A stretch of DNA of 56,765 bases, from positions 65,205,156 through 65,261,920 of the forward strand of contig CM055100.1 in the NCBI GenBank assembly GCA_029204225.1. Direction: 5' to 3'. Made by a program: the position numbers and the translations under genes. How positions within the stretch are numbered: the stretch's first letter is position 1; the number at the start of each line of letters is the position of its first letter. The notes beneath the pieces were generated by a model. That model was not told where the DNA came from, searched no databases, and saw nothing but the letters and a program-made list of their open reading frames with translations. Source of the DNA: Diphasiastrum complanatum (lineage: Eukaryota > Streptophyta > Lycopodiopsida > Lycopodiales > Lycopodiaceae). This document shows positions 45,703-56,765 of this stretch, piece after piece.

Positions 45703-46361
45703 ATGGCTACAAATGGAGGCTTCATGTTGGAGAGTAATGATAGGCTTGCCTCAAGCAACTATTCAACTTGGAAGGTGAGAACGGAGTCTCTACTCCAGAT
45801 GAATTAGTTGGACATTGTTGTAGGTGTGGAGGAGAGACCTTTGGCACTTCAAGAAGAATTGAGGTATGATAGGAGGGCAAAGAAAGCTCTTCATGTTATC
45901 AAGAGGAATGTGACTAATGAACTTCTCAAGGAAGTTGGTAAGTGCACTACATCTAGTGAAGCTTGGGAAACCTTGAAGAAGGCTTACGAATCCAAGTCTA
46001 CATCAAGGGTGCTATTATGGAGATATTGATCCTTGGTGGATTGATAATGGAGCTAGCTCACATATGAGTGTGCAATCAAGGCGATTGGCACAATTCCTAT
46101 TTCTCTATATGCTACTAATAGGAATGTGATTTGAAGAATGTTTTGTTCATTCTGTCAATCACTAAGAACCTTCTTAGTGTTAGTCAAATGGTTGACAAGG
46201 GTCTTAAGGTGAAGTTTGTTGGTGATTCTTGCTTGATCAAGAGGAATGGAACCTTGATTTCCAAGGGCAAGAGACAAGGTGATCTCTACAAACTTGATGG
46301 ATGTGTTGTTTCTAACCATGGTGGTTTGAGGCAAAGAAGCAAGTTGGTGAGCTTTTTTTAG
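45703..46361 (+). pseudogene. Copia Gag/protease relic with internal deletion
   Basis: Starts at the ATG at 45,703 with LASSNYSTWKVRTESLLQ, then ALHVIKRNVTNELLKEVG and SSEAWETLKKAYESKSTSRV, typical of Copia Gag. At about 46,008 it passes straight into a protease-like stretch (DIDPWWIDNGASSHM, about 46,023-46,067), so the zinc knuckle and the end of Gag are deleted. Further on is VLFILSITKNLLSVSQMVDKG and a piece ending at 46,361. It is related to the 28.6-30.0 kb copy, which has DLDPWWIDIGKSSHM. Confidence 0.8.
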
Positions 46362-46379
46362 TGTCAAAGTCACATAGGT

Positions 46380-47727
46380 TGTCTTCTTCTAGCTCTTCTC
46401 CTCTATTGTATGGACAGGAACCGTAATATATTGGATCTTAGTGATTATGTATTTCCATGTTTTAGATTATGTATTGGATGAGTTTTTTATGTATTTCCAT
46501 GTTTTAGCATGTTAAATGCATGATTTTCTACATTGTTCATGAACTAGATGGGCAACCAAATTTACTTCTAGATCCAAGTGATCCATTAAGCATGCTTTGG
46601 ATCTAATTTTTTCACACTAACCACCCCTAGATTAACCACCCTACCTTAACCACAAGTTGAAAAATAGTTGTGTTAAAGGGCATTGACAAACTTTCATCAA
46701 ATGGAGGTTAAAACAAAAACAAAATTCAAGCGTTCAAGTACGATGATTAGTTTGAATTTTTAGTTAACTTTATTTCAAGTGCCAACTAAAGTAATTGTGA
46801 CATATTTTTCTAAATTAAATTATTGTTCTCATTCTGCATATCAACATTAGTTGCACATCAAAATCTAAAACACAACGACATCATTGGACAATCTTTGAGT
46901 GCAATATTAACTACCAAGTCGACGAGAAGTTTACTAAAAAGTCATCGATATTCTCAAATTAAGTCCAAAGTTATCTACGATTATCAAAGAGGCATTTGGA
47001 CAAGTGCATCTCACAAAATTTCTGATTCCTCGACCATTCCAAATCAAATTAGAGAGAGATGTGTTAAATAGGGTTATGCATAAAATCATACTAAGTGATT
47101 ACGTAGCCAAACATAAAGTATTGAATTCTCAGACAATTTCTATCAGTTTCAAAAGCAATACAGAGATGCATGCATTCTTACACAAACTGAACACAATAAG
47201 GAAATAATATTGATTCAAAAAAACAAGATCAGATGCCAATGAGTGCAAGACAATAGCGGATAGAAACCGTGCACTCTAAAGTTATCTCTGAGTAACTGAG
47301 AACAAGTCTGAAATAAGCAACTATGCTAATCAGTAGTAGTGCAATAGCAACTCTAAAATAAATCTCTAAAAGACTGAGCTAGTTTGCTAAAGAGAGTTCA
47401 AGCTTGAAAGCTTGATAGAGAGCTAACAACAATACTTTTTTATTGTGAACGATCTGCTTGATGAGAGCGCAGGAAGCGTCGTGTAATAACACTCAACTCC
47501 TTCACAATTCACAATGTTGATCTTTCAGATGATAATTGAGATGTATGAACAACTAATTTATACTAAGTAATTAGGTCAAATGCGATTGCCAATTGGTTGG
47601 TGTCCGCTGGCATTCATCCAGTTCTTCTCAGAAGTTACTTGTTGATAAGCGGTGACAATTGGCCGTAAACAATTTGTCTGCATAAATGAACGTAAACTAT
47701 CATTCTGCATAAATGAAAATAAACTGC
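46380..47727. other. Non-coding stretch
   Basis: AT-rich. ATGTATTTCCATGTTTTAG occurs twice (about 46,446 and 46,489). The frames at 46,823-47,207 have no known motif. The right part probably belongs to the LTR of the minus-strand Copia at 48-49.7 kb. Confidence 0.45.
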
Positions 47728-48181
47728 CACAGGCAAAAAATGTGACACTGTATTTTTACTCGTAATTTCTGACAGGCAAAAAATGCGAAAAAAAAAGTGA
47801 CACTACATTTTTGCACGTAATTCCTGACAGACGAAAAATGCGAAAAAGATGACACTGCAGTTTTACACATAATTTCTAACAGACAAAAAAAGAGAAAAAG
47901 ACGACACTACATTTTTACATGTAATTCCTGACAAACGAAAAATGCGAAAAAATCGACATTGCATTTTTTACACGTGATCCTTGACAGACGACACTGCGGG
48001 TTTGTAAAGAGAGAAAATACGACACTGTTGTCAAGCTCCGTGTATTTCTGCAGATTGTGTAAAAACACTTGTAATTCTGCAGACTGTATAAAGACACGAA
48101 AAAATTCGCAGAACTGGATAAACAACTGGATGAAGGTTAAAAATCGATTAGTTGATTAGTAGGAAGGAGAATAATCCAACA
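47240..48181 (-). repeat. 3' LTR of the minus-strand Copia element (left limit uncertain)
   Basis: On the minus strand a purine tract (TAAGGGGGAG, 48,191-48,182) is followed by TGTTGGATTATTCTCC starting at 48,181, the usual polypurine tract to LTR arrangement. The left limit could not be fixed. Confidence 0.6.
47728..47995 (-). repeat. Minisatellite, unit about 52-55 bp, inside a probable LTR
   Basis: Five imperfect copies of a unit with GACAGACGAAAAATGCGAAA, then GACACTRCATTTTTACACGT and AATTCCT. Copy starts are near 47,728, 47,771, 47,826, 47,878, 47,930 and 47,983. They lie within 450 bp of the 3' LTR start at 48,181, so they are probably part of its U3 region. Confidence 0.85.
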
Positions 48182-48308
48182 CTCCCCCTTAATCTGAATC
48201 CATAATTGGCTTGACCTTTAAACTTAGTTCTGCACAAAACCTTCTGTGTGCATCCAAGCTTAATGCTTTCGTAAAAATATCTGTTGTCATATCTTGCGTT
48301 CGACAGTA

Positions 48309-49690
48309 CTACAAATCCTCTTCGTTGAGAACTTTGCTTCTGAGATAGTGATACTTCAGTTCAATGTGCTTACTCCTAGAATGAAATCTAGGGTTGGCTG
48401 ACAAGGCAATGGCACTTTGATTATCACAAAATAATAATGTCGGAGCAGATTGATTCAGAATGATATCTAAAAGTAAGTTTCTCAACCAAACCGCTTCCTT
48501 TGTAGCTTGTGAGACTGCGATATACTCTGATTCAGTGGAAGATAGAGCTATCGGAAATTGCTTGCGACTGTTCCAAGAAATTGGACCTTTGTTGAGGAAG
48601 AATATAAATCTAGAAGTGTTTACGAGTGTGTCTACATCTCCTGCCCAACTTGCATCTGTATAACCACTGAGTAAATTGAGTTTGTTGCTGCCGATTGCTC
48701 TATAACAAATGCAAAAGTCCATAGTAGCTCGAAGATATTTCATGACTCTGATAAGAGCCTTCCAATGTGTTACACCAAGATTAGTCATAAACTGACTGAG
48801 AGAGCTAACTACAAAAGCTATGTCTGGCCTGGTACAGATTATTGTGTACATAAGAGATCCTATAATAGAATGGTAAGGATACTCACGTATCTGTTCCTAC
48901 TCTTGAATTCTTTGAAGACACTGGGCTTTTGACTAATTCCATTGGTGAGAGAGCTAACTTGCAATTAATTAGATCATATCTGACTAACATATTGTAGAAG
49001 TACCTCTGTTGAGTAATGTAGATCAAATTTTGATTTTTGTCTTTGTGGATTTGAATACCAAGGCAGAAATGAGCTTCGCCTAGATCGGTCATGTCAAATT
49101 TAGAAGATAGCATAGTCTTGCCTTCTTTTATTAGATCGATATTGTTGTCGAAGAGCAATGTGTCGTCCACGTATAAAGTGATAATGATAAAAGACTGTTG
49201 CACTCTCTTGAAGTAAACATTCAAATTTGAAGAGCTTGGTGTGTAGCCATGATCAATAAGAAAAGTATTGATCTTTTGAAACCATGCTCGAGCAGATTGT
49301 TTCAAGCCATAAAGTACCTTATGGAGTTTACACACATGATTGTGTTTAACTTTGATAGTATAACCTTCGGGTTGCACCATGTAAATGTCTTCTTCGATAA
49401 CTCCATTGAGATATGTTGTCTGTACATCCATTTGATGTATTTCCAAATCTGCTGCAGCAGCAAATGATAATAAAGTCGAATAGAAGAATGCTTGACTACT
49501 GGACTGAAGGTCTCAGTGTAATCGACATTGTATATTCTCTGGCGACAAGTCGAGCTTTTCTTATGTCGATGCTTCCGTCTGCTTTGTACTTGACTTTGAA
49601 AATCCATTTGCAATCAACTACGTTTTTGCTAGCAGGTAATTCGACAATCATCCATGTCTGGTTCTTGATAAGAGACTAGAGTACTTCTTC
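48309..49690 (-). pseudogene. Copia reverse transcriptase and RNase H, 3' half of an element
   Basis: Right to left: the start of RT near 49,670 (VVDCKWIFKVK-like, with a frame change), MEIHQMDVQTTYLNGVIEED (49,446), CKLHKVLYGLKQSARAWF, the catalytic box TLYVDDTLL, and SSKFDMTDLGEAHFCLGIQI, ending near 48,883. RNase H follows in a new frame after a break near 48,880 (RPDIAFVVSSLSQFMTN, SGYTDASWAGD, SSTESEYIAVS, CDNQSAIALSANP) and ends about 120 bp before the polypurine tract. Gag, protease and integrase are missing; the upstream end meets the CT microsatellite at 49.82 kb. RT and RNase H are well preserved, so this copy is younger than most in the window. Confidence 0.9.
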
Positions 49691-49821
49691 TAATTGTGTC
49701 GCTTTGATTTGCCTATCTGTCTTCTTAGCCTTGTCATTATCATCTTTGGTTTTATGGCCTTGGTTGTCAATCTTATTGATGGTATTGTTGGCAATGTGGC
49801 TGCTCCAGTGGATGCATGCAT

Positions 49822-49928
<107 letters not shown>

Positions 49929-50109
49929 CAAGTTCTCCGAATGCAACCAAACTTCATACAAGCCATCATTTGCATACTCTAAACCCAGATTTGCGCTCTG
50001 AATTGCTGTTACTACCATCCAATTCTCACTGTTTTTCTCATTTCCATCACTTTTTACCCATACCACCATTTTTCTCACTTCTTAACCAACTTTAACTATC
50101 ACTACTAAT

Positions 50110-53100
50110 ATGGCCTCCTCACCTTCTGACGACTCTGACACCAAGCAGGTGATCCAGTGTGAGATACCATCAGCCATCTAGATTTGGCCCTTGTCTTCTG
50201 ATGTCGTGATTAAATCCTGGCTTCAGATTGTCGGCCCACTTCTTGAAGCAATCGATTTTTACTTGGCGCTTTTCAGCTCTGACATTAACATGGGCCTCGC
50301 CCTTCACGCTTACGCCACCTGGGACATGCTGAAGTCGCGTTTCCACTTCCTATACTAGAGTATCACATACAAGGTACGGATTAATGCGAACTTGATGGTC
50401 ACTGTCGGCATTATGTCCTATGACCACCAGCCCATCTCTCATCGTCAGACAAAAGTCCTGATAAAACCTTTCGTCACCCAGACCACCAGAAATTTCGATC
50501 CAAACTAACAACGGGTACCTGATAGAGGCTATCACGGAACCAGTCATTTAGGTGACTGCGCATTTGTTGAACAGTTTTTTGGCTGTTTTAATATTTCGCA
50601 AGGACAAAATCTAGTCCACGTTGCTGAGTCAGATTGTGGAGTATTTCTTGGGATTCCCTAGCCCCACGGTTGTGCCACATGACTGGCATACCTTTCTCAT
50701 CCGCGAACTAACAATCTCAATAAAACCAAACTCCCGAGAACGAAAGTAACAATCTCAACCCCCTACTGTGTAACTTTGCCTATGCACTTCTCGAGGCAAA
50801 AGTGCACAGGTTCCGCCGTTCCAGCATCTTATCATCCATTGTGCCACACACTAACCTTTATCCTCCATCAATCGCATCCACGTCTACCCAACCTGCAGTC
50901 ACTGACACGACGGCCAACAAAAGAATATGTGGCGCTGCCCCCTCTTCCTCATCCCCACCTGCTACCAGATGTCGCACCACCACCACCACACCAGTAACAG
51001 CTTCAGCTTCTACCACCGGCACTTCTTCTTCTGTATAGCCCCCTACCACTGTTTCTGTTGCCGCTCCTCTTCCTTCTGTTCCACCCACAACTGCTGCTTC
51101 TATTTCCATTCCCATCTCCTCTGTTAATACTACTTCTACCTCTGTTCCATTTTCTACCACCCCTTCCATTACTATCGCATCCCCCATTACTCCTGCTCCC
51201 ACCGTTGTCCCTCTCCAGTTCAATCCTGTTAATTCCTAGTTGTCTCCGAACACTCTGGCGTTGATGCAGGTCATCAACTTTTTACCACCACGCCAGACCA
51301 CTTTCGACCCATCTTCTCCTTCCGTCCTCCACACCACCCTACAGTTTTCCTCCGTTCCATCCATTCTCTCTTTTGAAAAAATTGTCCCCATCCCTGTTTC
51401 CACTTCTGTTCCTACCACACCACCCACTTCTCCGTCGAAGGCTGTTGAGAGTGACCAACCGTTGCCTGATGACGCATTTGTAAAACGATTTTTATTCCAT
51501 CACTAGATCGGACAGATTCCACTGCCCTAGATGACAAGAGATCACCTAAGAACCTCATTGAAGACAACGACGACGGCACTATACAGGTCGTCGGGGCCAC
51601 TACCACACGAATCCCTGCAAGCGTCAATGTACCGACTGCTCCAACGGACTTAGCAACTGCCTACCAAGCCTTGGGAGTATTCATCCAGGATGCGGTAGCA
51701 ACCAAGTACTCCAATTGGCAACCAGCAACACCCAGCTGCGAGCAGAAATCACAAAACTACAGCAAGAGCTGATAATTGCTCAACAATATGAACAAGACGG
51801 TCACCAGGAGCTCACAAAGCTGCAGCAAAAGGAGGACGGCCTCAACCAGTATATCTAGAGCCTCTCCAAAGTGCTGACAGATGCCTCTACCAAGGTGCGG
51901 GAGCTTCAGTCTGAAGCGTCCCAACGGCTTTTCCCCCTCCAGACGCAACTCTAGATATATGAAGCAGAAAATACGCACCTGGGGAGAAGGTGCAAGCCCT
52001 GCAAAGCGAAAAACTTGTCTGGTTAGCTCAACTCGCACCTGACGCAGCAGAGATGAATCTTTTTAAGCATCAAGTGCAGGTCTATAGTCAAACTTTGAAC
52101 AGCTACCAGGCGAAGTTTGACAAATACCGAGCCAGCGCGAGTCAAGAGCTCGCCTAGGCCAAACAAGCCCTCAAGGCTTGTCAACAATTTATGGAAAAGA
52201 AGGTTCAACCAATCCCGGTGGTGATTCCAACACCACCTCTCTTTGATGCTGCACAGGCAAGTACGAGACCAGACCAAGGCCAGCAGGCAGCAGCAAAAAC
52301 TTCAGAATCAAGGGTCCGACAGACAAGACCAAGGACCTCCTGATATTGGAGCTGAGACGCTGGACCAAGGCCAAGACACGGGTCCCAGCCATATTCATGA
52401 GGAAGGACAAGTCTCCTCGTCAAGAGGCTCACGCACTATATCTGCCAGCCAGGCTTTCCGACGTCCCAAGTCCGTGGAGGAGAAAATCACGAATTTCTAT
52501 CCAAATATCCCTATGAGTCCTCAAGAGGCGGCTGGCAGATATCATTTTCGGCACAAACCATAAAAGACAACGAGCTGCAAGCATTACCCGCCCTCCAAGT
52601 GACAACCTGAGTAGCGCCAGCAGCTATGTGAACGGGACAAGTGCCTATGTGACTAGTCCACAACAACTAAGGGTGAACGCACATTTCCTCTCATGCACAC
52701 GACGATCCAAATGGGCGGAATGCGGCACTCCTCTGGACAAGATCACCATCTAGAACTGTAATTGGTCGAAAATCCCTTCAGAGCACGGTTGAGATACGGA
52801 TGTAGACGCCCGAAGGTCTCTCACCCAATTCTCCAATAAGTATTTCAACTGCCCTGACCCAACAGTCCGCGCGGCAGCCACTTACGCCCAAGACTTAGAG
52901 TATCTAATGGGAATCGAAACAAAGTGGGATAATTTTCTCCCACCAATATTCTTTGATCCAAATAAGACATTAGCCTCAGAGAAAGTGGAAGATCAACTTC
53001 CAGTAGCTCGAGTGTACTACCGAGCCGCATTCTTTGGAGATCCTTGGACGCGTAGATTCCAAGTGTGGGTCGACTAAAGCTGGCTAACAGGAGTCCACAA

Positions 53101-53255
53101 GTCCCTTCACACGCCCAAGGACTTGAAGAAGATAGACCGAATAAGCTTCATGGAAGATGTCACTAGCTACCTGATCCACCAGAGGTGGGCCAAGAAGACT
53201 TTGTACTAAACCAGCAAAGTGCTGAGGGACCGGCACTACTTCAGGTCATGGGTCC
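50110..53255 (+). pseudogene. Copy C of the unknown coiled-coil protein family (most complete)
   Basis: Starts at the ATG at 50,110 (MASSPSDDSD). The N-terminal globular domain (to about 50,730) aligns with copy B (NNGYLIEAITEPV against KDGYHVEAINDQQ) and has TAGs at 50,179, 50,356 and further on. A Pro/Ser/Thr-rich linker covers about 50,780-51,480. The coiled coil (about 51,688-52,200) has LRAEITKLQQELIIAQQYEQ and TKVRELQSEASQRL, with TAGs at 51,856 and 51,952. A Gln/Ser/Arg-rich stretch follows (52,240-52,560). The last block (about 52,800-53,220) is a well-formed domain: LTQFSNKYFNCPDPTVRAAA, DLEYLMGIETKWDNFLPPIF, VYYRAAFFGDPWTRRFQVWV. I do not recognise any part. Most stops are TAG in Gln-rich contexts. 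The gene is dead. It may be the gag-like or accessory gene of an unclassified element. Confidence 0.65.
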
Positions 53256-53275
53256 TGTTGGGGGTATTCCCAACA
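53256..53275 (+). repeat. Palindromic terminus, possible LTR start
   Basis: TGTTGGGGGTATTCCCAACA, with arms TGTTGGG/CCCAACA, begins directly after the last coding-like codons of copy C. Terminal TG...CA palindromes of this kind occur at LTR ends. A TATA-like TTTATAAAAAGGC lies 350 bp downstream (about 53,607-53,619), as expected in an LTR. Confidence 0.5.
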
Positions 53276-54560
53276 TATTGTAATTAAATAATATCGGCTA
53301 ATAAAATATGTTGCGAGGGCATGGCATCCTACACGTATAAGCCCATGGCCCAATGAGCACGCAAGTTGAGTTGTAAATAGAATAATAGATTTGGGCCCTT
53401 TTGTAATTAAAATAAAACTTGAGGCCCAAAGTCAAGTTAGAAACTTAGTGTTAACTCTTTTAAGTTGGGTCCAAATGGAGACTCACATGAATTATGTGAA
53501 ATCCAATGTACTTTTTTAAGACCTTTGGATCAAGTTGGGTCCAAGATGAATGGATAGGATTAGTGTACATATTAGCCAATAGTATTTTGGGGCAAGAACC
53601 TTCCCATTTATAAAAAGGCAACTCATGTACTCTATTTGCATGCGAGAAAACTCTACCAAATTTTGGAGAAAAGCATCCTCACTTGCTATTCACTACTTGC
53701 TAATGTGCTTGATTGTGTTTTTCTTTTGCTCTCAAGTTTGCAAGTTTTTATTTTTCATAGTTAAAGTTTTTGCATTAGCAAGCACAAGGAGCATTTGAGC
53801 TAATCTCCACCCTCACACTCTCTCTCCATCTTCTCTCTATTACTCTCTTCCTCTCTTCTATTCTATTCTTCTCCTCCACAAAATCTTGATGAATGTTAGT
53901 TTAGTGGAGTAGAGTTACTAAGGAGCTCTCTTACATATTTAAGAGACTCCCTCTTTGCTTGTTTCTTGAGTAATGCATTCATGATCTTGCCCTTCCATCG
54001 TTTGTGTGTGGTTGTGGATAGTAGGGTGGATTAGTTTTCTTGCTTTCCTAGAGTGGATTAGATTTTATTTCTTGTTTGTGGATTAATGTAGGAATCAGCA
54101 TTCAGGTAAACTAAATAGGTTGAATTTGTGATGTAATTCTTGCATATTCCCTTACAACCCTATTCTTGATGTTCTTGGGATGTCCAATAATCAAAAGACT
54201 GGTTGGTTTCTTGATTATTGGACTTCTAAAATGCTGTCTAGTTTAGTTCATTTCTTGTTTTTGTTTTGTGGAATGTATGTGTAGAATAGTTTTAGTTGTA
54301 AGAATCTGATTGTAACTCATTTTTGTAACAAGGTAGTAGTAGAATCATGATTTGTTGATAGGCAGGACAATACTAAAATGTTCATCAGTCTCCTTTGCCT
54401 AATTTGGGCCTTGAAATGAACAGGTTAATAATAAGAAAAGCCCATAACCTCTGCTGACAAGCAGAAGAACAAGAAACATAACATGTAAACCAGAAAACCA
54501 TGAAGAAGCAGATACTTGATAGATTCTAAAGTAAAGAATCTGTAAACAACATCCAAAAAC
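53276..54560 (+). other. Possible solo or partial LTR and non-coding DNA
   Basis: No gene. AT-rich with a CT-rich part (about 53,815-53,880). If the palindrome at 53,256 starts an LTR, its end lies somewhere before 54,400; no second copy was found in the window. Confidence 0.35.
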
Positions 54561-54569
54561 TCATAAGTT

Positions 54570-56560
54570 TGATAAAGAAGGTTTGATACCTATACAAACT
54601 TTGAATGGTGTTTTGTCTGAGAGACCTTTAGTAGGACATCTATTTAGAATATAGGTTGTTGTTGAAACAACTTCAGTCCAGAAGGACTTCGGAAGTGTCG
54701 CATGTGATAACATGTACTTTGCTGATTCGATTAAGGTTATGTTCTTTCTCTTAGCAAGACCATTTGACTAAGGCGAATAGGAGGTAATGTATTGTTGCTC
54801 AATGCCATTGTTAAGGCAATACTCCTTGAATTCGTTGGAGATGTATTTTCCTCCATTATCTAACCTTAGTGCTTTGATTTGTTTACCAGTCTGATTTTTT
54901 GCATGATCTTTGAATTGTCTGAACTTGATGAAAGCCTCTGATTTCTATTTAATGAAATAAACAGTTGTTCTTCTAGAGAATTCGTCAATAAAGGTAATGA
55001 AATGCTTTGCATCTAACAATGAAGGAGTTTGCATAGGTCCACATATATCTGTATGAACAACGTCTAACAGAACTTTTGTTGTATGCTTATAATTTGATCT
55101 AAAAGAAATTCTAGTCTATTTTCCAAGGATGCAGCTATGGTAGACAGGGAGATCGACTTTAATAGAAGGATAGTCGAGATCAAGAGTCATGGATTGTCTA
55201 GACATGTTCGAAATAGAGGCATATTTCAAGTGTCCTAAGCGATGATGCCATAGTAATGCTTTATTGAAAAAAACAGAGGTTTTCAAGGCTTGACTAGAAT
55301 CAGAATAACAATGTGCCAATCTGTATAAATATCCATGTCTCTTGCCGAGTACAAGGATCTTATTACTCCTATCGATAGTTCTCCATTGATCAGACTCAAA
55401 CTCCACATTATCGTCTAAATCTGTATTTCTACTTACCAATAACAAATTTGTAGGGAATTTAGGAACATACAAAACTTTTGACAGTAGTTTGAATTGATCA
55501 TGTTGGAATCTCAATCTTACAGTACCTTCACCTTCGATAGTGTGAGTACTATCATCACCATGATGAACATACTTCTTTGTGTTAAAAAGCGTATAAGATT
55601 GGAAAATCTCATGATGATTGGTCATATGTTGAGTAGCTCCAGAATCCAGAAACCATGAATCATCCGAATTCGCGTATTTGTCTTTGACCATAAAAGTGCC
55701 TTCATCCATTTCGACTTGAGGAGATGCTGTAACTATATTTGCTTGTTGATCAGGTTGCTTGGCTGCATTCTTCGCTTTGAGAATTCGGCAATCCTAGATC
55801 TCATGGTTATTGCATTTGCAATACCTGCAAAACATCTTCTTTGACAAATGTGGATTTGATGATTGTTCTTGACTTTGAGTCTATTTCTGATTTGAGACAG
55901 ACTGCTTGGAGCTTTTCTGCTTCTGTCATTTCGAGCCCTTGTTGACATATAGAGCATGAGATGAAGAGGTAGACAAAGTGTCTTGACTTCTTCGATTATC
56001 TTCTTGCAACAACATAGTGATAACTCTGGTAAGAGTTAAATCTGAGTGTGTCGTGATGATCATCACCCAGTTCTCATATGTAGAGGATAGGCTTGAAAGC
56101 AATGTCATTATTATGTCTTTATTGATCTGACAGCAGCCATCAGTTGCAAGAGATTCTAAAACTGGTTAGTATTATTCTGAAGAGAATCACAATTTGACAT
56201 CTTGATTGTGAAGAATTTTCTTCGAAGATGTAACTTGATAGTTACATCTCTCACATCAAATAGTGAGCTCAGGATGTCCCAAACTTCTTTCAAAGTTTTA
56301 GCTTTAGCTATGTGGCCAATTTGATTATCTGATATATTGAGGATAATAAGCGCGAAAGCTTTACCATCCTTTGATTTCCATTTTGAGTCTTTTGTGTCAT
56401 CTTCAGGTTTCACTTCGATACCTGTAACAACATCCCATAACTCGTTGGTGATTAGCAAGGTCTTCATCTGAAATTTCCACAAATGATAATTAGATCCATC
56501 CAGCTTGTCTGCGATAAGACCAACCTTTACTTTGAGAATCTATATGGAACTTAGTCTGTC
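54570..56560 (-). pseudogene. Copia gag, protease and integrase, 5' half of an element
   Basis: Right to left: Gag (about 56,530-55,950) with LDGSNYHLWKFQMKTLL, FALIILNISDNQIGHIAKAK and MLLQEDNRRSQDTLSTSSSH. The zinc knuckle follows (C-x2-C-x4-H-x4-C, with a TAG just before its last Asp-Cys). The protease is SWFLDSGATQHMTNH (about 55,640). The GAG-pre-integrase motif comes next (LLWHHRLGHLKYASISNMS, 55,260-55,200), then the integrase in other frames, with a D-N-G-G box near 54,850 and the following conserved region down to about 54,600. RT and RNase H are absent. It belongs to the same family as 39.5-40.2 kb. Confidence 0.88.
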
Positions 56561-56695
56561 AATTGTATCGATGACGCTAAGATGTAGTGATGCCAACAAC
56601 AGGAAATCAATCTTGTGATACTCAAAGGATGAAAGGAACTGAAGAACATGATATCCTTTTTGATATCGTGAAAGATATCAAGTATTAGCTCTTTT

Positions 56696-56710
56696 CGCTC
56701 TGATATCAAA
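56696..56710 (-). promoter_or_regulatory. Primer-binding-site-like sequence
   Basis: On the minus strand TTTGATATCAGAGCG resembles the TTGGTATCAGAGC complement of plant initiator Met-tRNA. A second TGGTATTAGACTC lies about 40 bp further out (near 56,750). Either would place the 5' LTR just beyond the right edge of the window. Confidence 0.45.
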
Positions 56711-56765
56711 ATAGTCTTAGGCCCTAATAGAGATCACGAGTCTAATACCATAATGGTTCGGATGA

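Noticed and set aside
47728-47995. Possible CRISPR-like array because of regular 52-55 bp spacing
   Set aside because: The whole unit is repeated, with no unique spacers, and the sequence is plant nuclear DNA.
50858-51223. Gly/Val/Glu-rich minus-strand frame opposite the linker of copy C
   Set aside because: It is the antisense of a Pro/Thr/Ser-rich coding stretch.

Overview
The window is nuclear DNA of a land plant. Spliceosomal introns of about 85-95 bp start with GTAAGT-type donors, there is a J20-type plastid DnaJ gene, and Ty1/Copia retrotransposons are abundant at all stages of decay. No rRNA, tRNA, bacterial operon or organelle gene was seen. The mix of degenerate Copia elements, a MULE-like transposase family and long CT microsatellites feels more like a non-seed plant (fern, lycophyte or bryophyte) than an angiosperm, but that is an inference from weak evidence.

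Layout. 1-5.2 kb holds a decayed unknown gene and two opposed, decayed copies (A and B) of an unrecognised coiled-coil protein family; a third copy (C) lies at 50.1-53.2 kb. 5.4-7.1 kb has Copia fragments between two inverted arms, one carrying a 52-bp G run. 8.25-8.96 kb is the one clear host gene, a chloroplast J20-like DnaJ; its 3' end is duplicated as a truncated pseudogene at 44.6-45.0 kb. 11,979-17,382 is a complete but dead Copia element with two LTRs and the 5-bp target duplication TCTCT. 17.57-27.52 kb carries a divergent pair: a MULE-like transposase gene (minus) and a ten-exon gene with a ParB-like DGNHR motif (plus); a 3.4-kb Copia derivative sits in an intron of the latter. 28.6-30.0 kb is an internally deleted Copia copy.

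30.28-33.65 kb holds the most unusual locus, two convergent intron-containing genes 209 bp apart. The plus-strand gene is uninterrupted (391 codons, three exons, possible ubiquitin-like C-terminus). The minus-strand gene (five exons, one in-frame TAG) joins a CENH3-like histone H3 fold to a C48/Ulp1-type cysteine protease. Such a histone-fold/SUMO-protease fusion is not something I know of.

34-47 kb is mostly non-coding: microsatellites, minisatellites, a dispersed GCATGC-rich repeat and Copia scraps. 48.2-49.7 kb is the 3' half of another Copia element (minus), and 54.57 kb to the right edge is the 5' half of one more (minus).

Across unrelated elements, most premature stops can be read as C:G to T:A transitions (CAG to TAG, CGA to TGA, CAA to TAA, TGG to TGA), as expected for methylated, silenced DNA. 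Apart from the J20 gene and the 391-codon gene, nearly all coding sequence here is mobile-element derived and inactive.
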